Shown: one piece after another, positions 53,000 through 61,421 of the stretch
How the letters are laid out: the number at the start of each line of letters is the position of its first letter
Numbering within the stretch: position 1 is the first letter of the stretch
Assembly: GCA_036337015.1 (NCBI GenBank)
Contig: JAYZEZ010000006.1
Span: 104,703 to 168,702 of the forward strand
Source of the DNA: Casp-alpha2 sp036337015
GTDB taxonomy: Bacteria > Pseudomonadota > Alphaproteobacteria > Rhodospirillales > Casp-alpha2
Length of the DNA: 64,000 bases
Reading direction: 5' to 3'
The notes under the pieces: generated by a model
Database searches by the model: none
What the model was told of the DNA's origin: nothing
What the model saw: only the letters and a program-made list of their open reading frames with translations
Translations under genes and position numbers: made by a program

Positions 53000-53716
53000 T
53001 TATCTTATGATCGAAAAAATTCCTTTTTCAAATACCACCTTAGAAAGGCAACCAGGGTCGTGAATTGAAAAAACAATAATTGGTATTTTGTTTTCACGTG
53101 CTAACGCAATAGCTGATGTATCCATAACCCTAAGATTTTTTGATAATACCTCTTGGTAACTTAATTGATCAAAACGTTTAGCTTCTAAAAACTTTTGAGG
53201 ATCCTTATCATAAATACCATCAACTTGTGTTCCCTTAAGAAGTGCATCACAGTTCATTTCTAACGCTCTTAATGCCGCTGCAGTATCTGTTGTGAAGAAT
53301 GGATTTCCAGTGCCACCAGCGAAAATAACTATTCGGCCCTTTTCAAGATGCCTAATGGCACGTTTTTTTACATATGCTTCACAAACAGTGACCATAGGAA
53401 TAGCTGATTGAACTCTAGATGCAACTCCGATCCCTTCAAATACACTTTGAACAGCAAGTGCATTCATTATGGTTGCGAGCATCCCCATATAGTCAGCACT
53501 GGTGCGCTCAATTCCTTTAGCAGTCTCTGTGATCCCACGAAAAATATTGCCTGCACCAATTACAAGAGAAATTTCTACTCCTTTAATGTGTAAATCTTTG
53601 ATTTCATTGCAAATTCGTTTTACAGTCTCTAGGTCTATACCATAAGACGTATTACCCATAAGACTTTCACCCGATAATTTAAGAAGAATTCTTTTATATT
53701 TCGGATGAGATGGCAT
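53000..53716 (-). CDS. pyrH: UMP kinase
   Basis: Phosphorylates UMP in pyrimidine synthesis, allosterically regulated by GTP and UTP in the family. The 238-aa protein shows YKRILLKLSGESLMG, VIGAGNIFRG, MNALAVQSVFEG, IVIFAGGTGNPFFTTDTAAALRA, and KGTQVDGIYDKDPQ. Typical place between tsf and frr. Normal length. Confidence 0.97.
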   Translation of the reverse strand: MPSHPKYKRILLKLSGESLMGNTSYGIDLETVKRICNEIKDLHIKGVEISLVIGAGNIFRGITETAKGIERTSADYMGMLATIMNALAVQSVFEGIGVASRVQSAIPMVTVCEAYVKKRAIRHLEKGRIVIFAGGTGNPFFTTDTAAALRALEMNCDALLKGTQVDGIYDKDPQKFLEAKRFDQLSYQEVLSKNLRVMDTSAIALARENKIPIIVFSIHDPGCLSKVVFEKGIFSIIR

Positions 53717-53787
53717 ATGGAAATTCCAAAAAAATAAATGTTATCGTATCTTGCAACATCTTTAGTTTATGGATAAGTCAGTTAAAA

Positions 53788-54714
53788 TTAGCCACTGACT
53801 GCCGCAGCAACCTCTGAGGCAAAGTTTTCATCTTTCTTATCAATCCCCTCACCAAGTACAAAAATCCTGAAATCGCTTATTTTTATCGATTCTCCAACCT
53901 CTTTAGCTGCTAATTCTATAACTTTTTCAACTTTATTCTCACCATCGATAACAAAAGTTTGATCCAAAAGGCAAACTTCTTCAAAATATTTACGCATTCT
54001 TCCATCAAGCATCTTCTCAACAATTTCTTTCGGTTTCCCGGTATCTATTGCTTGTTGGGTAAGTATTTTACGTTCTTTTTGAATTATTGCAGGGTCTAGT
54101 TTATCTTTAGAGACAGATAATGGCTTAGTTGCTGCTATATGCATTGCAATTTGTTTGCCAAGGTCTTTAAGAAACTTAGTATCAGCTTTTGAATTTAGTG
54201 TTACAAGTACCCCAATCTTACCAAGCGAAGGTGTAAGAGAATTATGCATATAAGAGGCAACTATGCCATTTTCTATACTCAAATATTCAACTCGACGAAT
54301 TGACATATTTTCGCCGATTGTTGAAATTTGATGAGTTAGTTCTTCATGAACATTACGGTTCTCTGTTAAATATGGCTGTGTCAAAAGAGTATCAATGTCA
54401 CCTTTTGACTGAAGTGCAAGAGATGCAGTTGTGCTTACAAATTCCTGAAAAGCAATATTACGTCCTACAAAATCAGTTTCTGCATTTACTTCAATTAAAG
54501 CGCCGCAGCAATCTTCAATAGCTAATCCTATTAGTCCTTCAGAGGTAACTCGATCTGACTTTTTTGCTGCAGCTGATAGTCCCTTGCTACGTAACCAGTC
54601 AGAAGCAGCCTCAATATCTCCTTTATTTTCTACAAGAGCTTTTTTGCAATCCATCATTCCAGCGCTTGTTTTATCACGCAATTCTTTGACCAATGAGGCA
54701 GTGACTTCAACCAT
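53788..54714 (-). CDS. tsf: Elongation factor Ts
   Basis: Nucleotide-exchange factor for EF-Tu. The 308-aa protein has the N-terminal UBA domain (TASLVKELRDKTSAGMMDCKKALVE), the SEGLIGLAI strand, EVNAETDFVGRN, then the dimerisation domain with HIAATKPLSVS, and the C-terminal module LLDQTFVIDGENKVEKVI. Lies 44 bp after rpsB, and 71 bp before pyrH. Confidence 0.97.
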   Translation of the reverse strand: MVEVTASLVKELRDKTSAGMMDCKKALVENKGDIEAASDWLRSKGLSAAAKKSDRVTSEGLIGLAIEDCCGALIEVNAETDFVGRNIAFQEFVSTTASLALQSKGDIDTLLTQPYLTENRNVHEELTHQISTIGENMSIRRVEYLSIENGIVASYMHNSLTPSLGKIGVLVTLNSKADTKFLKDLGKQIAMHIAATKPLSVSKDKLDPAIIQKERKILTQQAIDTGKPKEIVEKMLDGRMRKYFEEVCLLDQTFVIDGENKVEKVIELAAKEVGESIKISDFRIFVLGEGIDKKDENFASEVAAAVSG

Positions 54715-54758
54715 TCTAAGTTCCTTGGTTAATAAAAGGCTGTAAAAAAATGTAATTT

Positions 54759-55655
54759 TTATTCGTTGTTATTTGTTTCTATTTTATCAATTTTGGAATT
54801 TTTAGTATTTTTTGTTATTTCATCCTTAGTAATTTTAGCAGAAATCTCCTTATCTGAAGTCTTAGTCTTGGTAGACTTTTTGCTGGACTTAATCTTTTTA
54901 GGTTCTTCAGGTAATTTTTCTATCAAACCTTCTGTAGATTCACCTATATCAACTTCTGTAGACGTTACCTCTTTTTGAATGCCATCAAGTACTGATCCTA
55001 CCATAAGGTCGCAATACAAATTAATTGCTCGAATTGCATCATCGTTGCCTGGTATTGGATAATTGATGCCATCAGGTTGACTATTTGAATCTATGACACC
55101 AACAACTGGAATTTTTAGTTTATTAGCTTCAGCTACAGCAATTGCTTCCTTGTTAGTGTCAATAACGATTAAAATGTCAGGTAGCCCCCCCATTTCTTTA
55201 ATACCACCTAGAGCTCTCTCAAGTTTGTCTTGTTCGCGTGTTAGTCCCAATAATTCTTTTTTTGTTAGGCCTATTGTTTCTGCGGATAATTGATCATCTA
55301 GTTCTCGCAACCGTTTGATTGAATTAGAAATTGTACGCCAATTTGTCATCATGCCGCCAAGCCAGCGATGATTCACGTAATATTGGCCACATCTTTTAGC
55401 AGCATCAGCAACACGGCTAGAGGCTTGGCGCTTTGTGCCAACAAATAGGACACGTCCACCGGCTGCAACTACATCTTTTACAGCACCCATAGCTTGATGA
55501 AGCATAGGAACAGTTTGCTGTAAATCAATTATATGGATGTTATTTCGAGCCCCAAATAAAAATGGGGACATTTTGGGATTCCAACGCCTTGTGCTATGAC
55601 CAAAGTGTACACCAGCTTCTAAAAGCTGACGCATAGTAAATGCAGGTAAAGCCAT
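54759..55655 (-). CDS. rpsB: 30S ribosomal protein S2
   Basis: Binds 16S rRNA and S1 on the small subunit. Core motifs are MRQLLEAGVHFGHSTRRWNPKM, IHIIDLQQTVPML, RVLFVGTKRQA, YYVNHRWLGGMMTNW, and PDILIVIDTNKE with GVIDSNSQPDGINYPIPGNDDA. The first open frame begins at 55718, but ATG at 55653-55655 gives the canonical start (MALPAFTMRQ) with AAGGA about 10 nt upstream, so 298 aa. The C-terminal 65 residues are an unusual Lys/Thr/Asp-rich tail absent from E. coli S2. A promoter candidate lies about 45 bp upstream. Confidence 0.97.
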   Translation of the reverse strand: MALPAFTMRQLLEAGVHFGHSTRRWNPKMSPFLFGARNNIHIIDLQQTVPMLHQAMGAVKDVVAAGGRVLFVGTKRQASSRVADAAKRCGQYYVNHRWLGGMMTNWRTISNSIKRLRELDDQLSAETIGLTKKELLGLTREQDKLERALGGIKEMGGLPDILIVIDTNKEAIAVAEANKLKIPVVGVIDSNSQPDGINYPIPGNDDAIRAINLYCDLMVGSVLDGIQKEVTSTEVDIGESTEGLIEKLPEEPKKIKSSKKSTKTKTSDKEISAKITKDEITKNTKNSKIDKIETNNNE

Positions 55656-55701
55656 AAAATATATTTCCTTTTCCGGTTGTTCTTCCGTGAGCGTAGTACC
55701 A

Positions 55702-55729
55702 TTTATAAAAGAGTACACCGGATTGATAA
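55702..55729 (-). promoter_or_regulatory. Candidate promoter of rpsB-tsf
   Basis: On the minus strand TTATCA (55724-55729), a 16-nt spacer and TATAAA (55702-55707; 5 of 6 to TATAAT) precede rpsB by about 45 bp. The whole dnaE-rpsB gap is 172 bp. A second, weaker pair (TTGCTT, 17 nt, TAAATA) lies farther upstream. Inference from sequence only. Confidence 0.4.
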
Positions 55730-55827
55730 GATAACGAATTTGCGATTCTCACCAAAAACTCACGTGTGAATTTCATGGTTTATTTAGACGTTTAATAATC
55801 GGAAAGCAAGTTTGATATATTTATATT

Positions 55828-58800
55828 TTATATTTCCCTTGTTTCTAAAATACCAGGTATTGACTGTACAGACGTTATAATATCTGGCGTTAATTCATAA
55901 CTTCCCCTAAGTTCTAGATCTACTTCAAATCCTTCTTTAAGACGTGAAACAACTAAAACTTGACAACCACCTTGCTTGCCACCAACAAGAATATCTCTTA
56001 ATGCCTTTAAGGGCTTTTCCGATTCGACCACGACTGCTAGTCCAGGAACAGCTGTTTTAGCAGCTTCATCAATATGTTGTAAGGTGTTAATTGAAAACCT
56101 ATTTTCTTCTGAATCGTATTGAGAATGTATATAAAAAGAATTCCCGGGTTCTAGTATGGAACGTTTTTCGGACAACGTCTCAGAAAAACAAATAGCTTCA
56201 TATACTCCAGAATTATCTGAGAAGCTCAAAAATGCATATCGGTTCCCTTTTTTCGAAGTCCGTTCGCTAACTCCTAAAAGAGTTCCGGCCATATGTTTGG
56301 AACCTGTCAATTTAGTTGCGGTGATTTCTGCATGGGATTTTATTTTGAGGCGCTTCATGATAGTTGCGTAATCGTCTAATGGATGACCAGATAAATAAAA
56401 TCCGATCGCCTCAAATTCTTGTGCTAATCGCTCAAGTTTTGACCAATCAGATATCTCTGGTAAGTTTGATACATTCGTGGACTTTTCTTCAGTCGCTCCT
56501 TGGAATAAGCCCATCTGGCCACTATTTCGTTCAATATTTTCTATAGAAGACAATTTCAACAGAACTTCAATAGAATTGAATACTTTCCTGCGATTACTGC
56601 ATAAGCTATCAAACGCTCCTGCACGTGCGAGGTTCTCCATCTGGCGTTTGTTAATTGCTTGTGGATCTATTCTCTTTGCGAAATCAAACAAATCTTTAAA
56701 AGGGCCATTTTTTTTACGCTCATCTGCAATCTTTTTCATAGCAGACTCTCCAACATTTTTAATGGCACCGAGTGCATATCTTATAAAATCAGTAGATGAA
56801 GAATTTGGAACATCCTTTCTGGACTTTTGTTCAACTGCAAAAGTGGCTTCAGAAGAATTAATGTCAGGGCCTTTTATTTCTAACCCCATGGAACGTATCT
56901 CTTGATTAAAAATACTTAATTTATCTGTATTTCCTAAATCAAGTGTCATCGAAGCAGCTAAAAATTCTATGGGATAATTGGCCTTCATGAAGGCTGTTTG
57001 ATATGCTACTAATGCATATGCGGCTGCATGAGATTTATTGAAACCATAACCAGCAAATTTGTTAACTAGATTAAAAATTTCACTAGCCTTTTCCTCTTTA
57101 ACCCCTTTTGCCATTGCACCAGAAATAAATATTTGACGCTGTTTCTCCATCTCAGATTTAATTTTTTTTCCCATTGCTCGTCTGAGAATGTCAGCTCCAC
57201 CAAGAGAATACCCAGATAATTCTTGAGCAATCTGCATTACTTGCTCTTGATAAATCATAATACCGAAAGTTTCCTTTAGAATTCCTTCAAGTGCTGGGTG
57301 AAGATAGTCTGGTTCTTCTTCTCCATGTTTGCGTTTAATGTAATTTGGAATATTGTCCATCGGCCCTGGTCGATAGAGTGCTACGACTGCAATGATATCT
57401 TCAAAACTGTCCGGTTTAAGGTTTTTAAGAACTTGAACCATACCAGAAGATTCTAGTTGAAAGACACCTGTTGTGTCACCACGGGCAATCATCTTAAAAG
57501 TCAATTCATCGTTTAGTGGTATTTTTTCTATCTCAAAATTCACTCCTTTCTCTTTAATTAATTGTTCCGTCTTTGATAGAACGGTTAAAGTTTTTAAGCC
57601 TAGGAAGTCAAATTTTACTAGACCAGCTGCCTCAACGTACTTCATGGAAAAACCTGAAACTGGCATATCTGAACGTGGATCCCGGTACAGAGGAATTAAC
57701 TCATTTAATGGTCTATCTCCAATTACTACACCAGCTGCATGTGTTGAGGCATGCCTATAAAGTCCTTCTAGTTTCAGTCCTATACTTAATAATTTTTCAA
57801 CTTGAGGATCCTCAATAGCCATTTTCTTTATCTGAGGCTCAGCAGTTAGGGCATCGTTTAAGGTTGGTGGATTTGCAGGATTAAATGGAATTAGTTTGCA
57901 AATTTTATCTACATAATTATATGGCATTTCGAGAACTCTACCTACATCACGTAAAACAGCACGAGCTTGCAATTTCCCAAAAGTAATGATTTGAGCAACA
58001 TGATCCCGACCATATTTTTCTTGTACATACCGGATTACTTCATCGCGTCGTTCTTGGCAAAAGTCGATATCAAAATCAGGCATGGAAATACGTTCCGGAT
58101 TAAGAAAACGTTCAAACAATAAGCCAAAACGTAGGGGATCAAGGTCTGTGATCGTTAAGGCCCATGCAACCAAAGAGCCAGCACCTGAACCCCTTCCAGG
58201 TCCAACAGGGATGCCTTGCAATTTTGACCAGCGTATAAAATCTGCAACTATTAAAAAATATCCAGGATAACCCATGTCGACAATTGTTTTAATTTCATAT
58301 TCGAGACGTTTTAAATATGGTGCAGCAGTAAGTCTTTTTTGCTTTTCAGTCATAGTATCTGTGAAAATAAAGTTCTTTAAACGTATCTCTAATCCAGCAT
58401 TTGATTGTGAGCGTAATTCTTCTTCTTCAGTCCTATTCGCCCCGCAATCGTATGGCGGAAGGATAGGTTCGATCGTTTCCACCATAAAAGAAATTCTTTT
58501 AGCAATTACTATGGTATTATCTATAGCTTCAGGAAGATCCGAAAAAATTGCTCGCATTTCAGTTGCTGATTTGAAGCCATGTTCAGGAGAAAGTTTGCGA
58601 CGATCAGTTTGAGAAATATAAGTCCCATCCGCTATGCAAGTTAGTGCATCATGTGCTTCATATATTGTGCTATCAATAAAAAAACACTCATTTGTGGCTA
58701 CGATTGGAATGTTTAATTCATAAGCTAGTTCTAAAAATAACTTTTCTGTATGGATTTCGTCGGCCTCATTGTGGCGCATAAGTTCAATATATAATCTTTC

Positions 58801-59337
58801 TGGAAAAATTATTTTTAATTTTTCAAGCAAAGCTTTAGCTGAATCTATTTGCTCTCCAAGTAATAGTCGGCCGATAACTCCCTTTGGGCCACCGGTTAAA
58901 GCAATCAATCCTTCTGAATGCTGACTGATGATTGATAGTGAGACTTGAGGGCTGATAGGTGGATCTGTTGAATCCATCTTACCCAAATATGCAAGACTTA
59001 TAAGTTTCAAGAGATTTTGATATCCAATTTTATTTTGTACAATTAATATAATTGGATCTGTATCGGTGTCTGCAATTTCTCCAGCTAAATTTCCTTGGGT
59101 ATTGTATTTACTATCTCTTGTTATGGATAATTGGCAGCCAATGATTGGTTGTACCCCTGCTTTGGCTGCATTGATAGAAAATTCAAGTGCACCAAAAAGG
59201 TTGTTGGTATCAGTTATTGCAACTGCGGGCATCTTCTTTTCCACGCATAAATCAATTAGTGAATTAAGCGTAATTGCACTTTCTAGTAGTGAATAAGAAG
59301 TGTGAACACGAAGATGGACAAAGTCAGAATAGGTCAT
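55828..59337 (-). CDS. dnaE: DNA polymerase III alpha subunit
   Basis: Main replicative polymerase subunit. The 1169-aa protein has the N-terminal PHP domain (FVHLRVHTSYSLLESAITL), the C-family polymerase active site (GPGRGSGAGSLVAWAL, PDFDIDFCQERRDEVI), the helix-hairpin region (LARAGAFD), an OB domain (TLLGVSERTSKKGNRYAFLSF) and a C-terminal domain. The open frame extends to 59352, but ATG at 59335-59337 gives the family start (MTYSDFVHL). It is upstream of rpsB and downstream of lolD. Two consensus DnaA boxes lie in its upstream region. Full length, DnaE1 type. Confidence 0.97.
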   Translation of the reverse strand: MTYSDFVHLRVHTSYSLLESAITLNSLIDLCVEKKMPAVAITDTNNLFGALEFSINAAKAGVQPIIGCQLSITRDSKYNTQGNLAGEIADTDTDPIILIVQNKIGYQNLLKLISLAYLGKMDSTDPPISPQVSLSIISQHSEGLIALTGGPKGVIGRLLLGEQIDSAKALLEKLKIIFPERLYIELMRHNEADEIHTEKLFLELAYELNIPIVATNECFFIDSTIYEAHDALTCIADGTYISQTDRRKLSPEHGFKSATEMRAIFSDLPEAIDNTIVIAKRISFMVETIEPILPPYDCGANRTEEEELRSQSNAGLEIRLKNFIFTDTMTEKQKRLTAAPYLKRLEYEIKTIVDMGYPGYFLIVADFIRWSKLQGIPVGPGRGSGAGSLVAWALTITDLDPLRFGLLFERFLNPERISMPDFDIDFCQERRDEVIRYVQEKYGRDHVAQIITFGKLQARAVLRDVGRVLEMPYNYVDKICKLIPFNPANPPTLNDALTAEPQIKKMAIEDPQVEKLLSIGLKLEGLYRHASTHAAGVVIGDRPLNELIPLYRDPRSDMPVSGFSMKYVEAAGLVKFDFLGLKTLTVLSKTEQLIKEKGVNFEIEKIPLNDELTFKMIARGDTTGVFQLESSGMVQVLKNLKPDSFEDIIAVVALYRPGPMDNIPNYIKRKHGEEEPDYLHPALEGILKETFGIMIYQEQVMQIAQELSGYSLGGADILRRAMGKKIKSEMEKQRQIFISGAMAKGVKEEKASEIFNLVNKFAGYGFNKSHAAAYALVAYQTAFMKANYPIEFLAASMTLDLGNTDKLSIFNQEIRSMGLEIKGPDINSSEATFAVEQKSRKDVPNSSSTDFIRYALGAIKNVGESAMKKIADERKKNGPFKDLFDFAKRIDPQAINKRQMENLARAGAFDSLCSNRRKVFNSIEVLLKLSSIENIERNSGQMGLFQGATEEKSTNVSNLPEISDWSKLERLAQEFEAIGFYLSGHPLDDYATIMKRLKIKSHAEITATKLTGSKHMAGTLLGVSERTSKKGNRYAFLSFSDNSGVYEAICFSETLSEKRSILEPGNSFYIHSQYDSEENRFSINTLQHIDEAAKTAVPGLAVVVESEKPLKALRDILVGGKQGGCQVLVVSRLKEGFEVDLELRGSYELTPDIITSVQSIPGILETREI

Positions 59338-59386
59338 GCATAACCATTTCACAAAGATTGATCGAAGTCACCATATCTTGTATATA

Positions 59387-59454
59387 TGTGGTAATTTATC
59401 CACAATAAATTGCAATTATGTGGATAAAATTTAAAATATTTAATGCATTATTAA
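59387..59454. promoter_or_regulatory. Cluster of DnaA boxes and a CtrA-like site upstream of dnaE
   Basis: TTATCCACA (59396-59404) and its complement TGTGGATAA (59419-59427) are two perfect DnaA boxes in inverted orientation, 14 nt apart. A relaxed box TGTGGTAAT (59387-59395) abuts the first. A TTAA-N7-TTAA motif (59440-59454), the half-site arrangement bound by CtrA in Caulobacter, lies in the AT-rich flank. The gap between lolD and dnaE is only 137 bp. Could be a dnaE control region or part of an origin; the sequence does not settle it. Confidence 0.55.
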
Positions 59455-59474
59455 ATTAACTTTAGAAAGAACTC

Positions 59475-60155
59475 TTATTTAATTTGACCATCTACTAACC
59501 TAACTATCCGATCCATTCTTTCTGCTAGTTCTAAATTATGTGTAGCAATTAAGGCGGAAGATCCTTCAACATTTACGAAATTTATTAAATTGTTAAAAAC
59601 TTCTACTGCAGTTGTTTGATCAAGGTTACCTGTTGGTTCGTCTGCTAATAATAAGCTCGGAGATGTAGATAAAGCACGTGCAATAGCTACCCTTTGTTGC
59701 TCTCCTCCTGAAAGATGTCCAGGTCTGTGACTTTTACGATTTTCAAGGCCCATTTTTTCAAGCATTATATGGGCTCTTTCTTTTGATTTACTTCGGCCTA
59801 TTCCGGATATAATTCCTGGAATGCTTACGTTTTCAAGAGCCGAAAATTCAGGTAAAAGATGGTGGTTTTGATATACAAATCCAAGATGCTCTCGACGCAT
59901 CTTAGTTCGGGCTTCATCTTTCATACCTCCACAAGATTGCCCATCGATAATAATTTCTCCAGTATCTGGAGATTCTAATAATCCAGCTATATGTAATAAT
60001 GTTGATTTTCCCGATCCTGATGGACCTACGAGGGCTACAATTTCCCCTTGCTTTAGAATCAAGTTTATACCGCGTAGGACATCTAAATTTTCACTTCCTT
60101 GTTGAAAGGTGCGTTTAACATCTCTTATATTAAGTACTATGTCATCTTTACTCAT
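59475..60155 (-). CDS. lolD: Lipoprotein-releasing ABC transporter ATPase LolD
   Basis: ATPase of the LolCDE complex that extracts lipoproteins from the inner membrane. The 226-aa protein has Walker A GPSGSGKST, the Q-loop FVYQNHHLLPEFSALENV typical of LolD, the signature LSGGEQQRVAIARAL, Walker B LLLADEPTGNLD, and the H-loop ALIATHNLELA. It overlaps the permease gene by 8 bp. No separate lolE is present next to it, so the single LolC-type permease may act as a homodimer (LolF type). Confidence 0.95.
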   Translation of the reverse strand: MSKDDIVLNIRDVKRTFQQGSENLDVLRGINLILKQGEIVALVGPSGSGKSTLLHIAGLLESPDTGEIIIDGQSCGGMKDEARTKMRREHLGFVYQNHHLLPEFSALENVSIPGIISGIGRSKSKERAHIMLEKMGLENRKSHRPGHLSGGEQQRVAIARALSTSPSLLLADEPTGNLDQTTAVEVFNNLINFVNVEGSSALIATHNLELAERMDRIVRLVDGQIK

Positions 60156-61392
60156 AGCGTAAAGCGTCAGCAGGATCTATTTTAGCTGCTCTCCATGCTG
60201 GATATAATGTTGCTAAGAAAGATAGACCTAATCCCATCAACACTACTGCAATGACTTCATGTGTATCAACAACTGCTGGTAGTTGAGAAAGAAAATAGAT
60301 TTCTGCGGCAAATAAATCAGTACCAGTAAGACCTTGGATCCATTGTCTTATAGATTCTATGTTACTTGTGAATGCTATTCCAATCGCAAAGCCAGTTAGG
60401 GTACCAATAGTACCAACTAATGCACCAGCCAAAAAGAATATTTTCATAATTGCACCACGGGTCAAACCGATTGTACGAAGAATGGCTATATCCTTGCCTT
60501 TATCTTTTACTAGCATTATGAGGCTTGAAATTATATTGAAGGCTGCAACTAGTATGATCAATGTTAATATTAAAAACATAACATTTCTTTCAACCTGAAT
60601 AGCATTAAAAAAGCTTGCGTTGGCATGTTGCCAGTCATGTATTCGCATTCCTTTTCCTAGTGTTTTTTTAATTATATGACCTATGGGAATTGCATCATCT
60701 GGGTTATTAACAAAAATATCTAAGTTGTTGATGGAATTTGGTAATTTAAAAAATTTTTGGGCAGTTTCAAGTGGCATAAATATGAAGTTAGAATCATATT
60801 CGTACATTCCTATATGGAATGTAGCTACTAATTTATAAGCTCTAATTCTAGGCATAGTGCCAAAAGCTGTGGAATTACCCTTGGGTGAGATTAATGTAAT
60901 TTTATCACCAATCTTAATACCTAAATTCTCTGCAAGACGATGACCTAAGATAATTGATGATTGTCCCACAAAGGAATCTAGGGTGCCGCTTTTGATATTA
61001 TTTTTTAAAATCTTTCTTTTTTTAAGGTCTTTGCTACGAATACCACGCACAACCGCCCCTTGAGCTATTCCTCGGGCAGTAACCATCACTTGTCCCTCAA
61101 TTAAAGGTATTACAGCCCTTACACCCTTCACTTTTGCTATGCGTTCTTTAATATTCTCAAAGTGATGAATTTGATTAGTTTGTCCCTGAATACTGAGATG
61201 ACCATTAATTCCAAGGATTCTAGTGAGAAGTTCTTGTCGAAAGCCATTCATAACAGCCATCACGATGATTAGAGTAGCTACACCAAGTGCTATGCCTAGT
61301 AGTGAGAACCAAGCAATAACAGAGATTAATCCCTCTTTACGTCGAGCTCTAAGATAGCGTATTGCCATCATCCATTCAAAGTGAGAAAACAA
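60148..61392 (-). CDS. lolC: Lipoprotein-releasing ABC transporter permease (LolC/LolE family)
   Basis: Membrane subunit of the lipoprotein release machine. The 414-aa protein has the N-terminal motif EWMMAIRYLRARRKEGLISVIAWFSLLGIALGVATLIIV (in pieces), a large periplasmic domain, and three C-terminal membrane segments (MFLILTLIILVAAFNIISSL, LTRGAIMKIFFLAGALVGTIGT, AVVLMGLGLSFLATLYPAWRAAK). The last motif is typical of FtsX-type permeases. Its end overlaps lolD by 8 bp. With one permease gene, a LolF-like homodimer is likely; LolC is the closest common name. Confidence 0.92.
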   Translation of the reverse strand: MFSHFEWMMAIRYLRARRKEGLISVIAWFSLLGIALGVATLIIVMAVMNGFRQELLTRILGINGHLSIQGQTNQIHHFENIKERIAKVKGVRAVIPLIEGQVMVTARGIAQGAVVRGIRSKDLKKRKILKNNIKSGTLDSFVGQSSIILGHRLAENLGIKIGDKITLISPKGNSTAFGTMPRIRAYKLVATFHIGMYEYDSNFIFMPLETAQKFFKLPNSINNLDIFVNNPDDAIPIGHIIKKTLGKGMRIHDWQHANASFFNAIQVERNVMFLILTLIILVAAFNIISSLIMLVKDKGKDIAILRTIGLTRGAIMKIFFLAGALVGTIGTLTGFAIGIAFTSNIESIRQWIQGLTGTDLFAAEIYFLSQLPAVVDTHEVIAVVLMGLGLSFLATLYPAWRAAKIDPADALRYE

Positions 61393-61421
61393 AAGATTCC
61401 TGTATCCTTTCTAAATCTTAA

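Noticed and set aside
55656..55718. N-terminal extension of ribosomal protein S2
   Set aside because: The 21 extra residues have no S2 homology; the internal ATG has a good ribosome-binding site and gives the canonical N-terminus.
56477..56905. 142-codon plus-strand ORF opposite dnaE
   Set aside because: Antisense shadow of the polymerase gene; no motifs.
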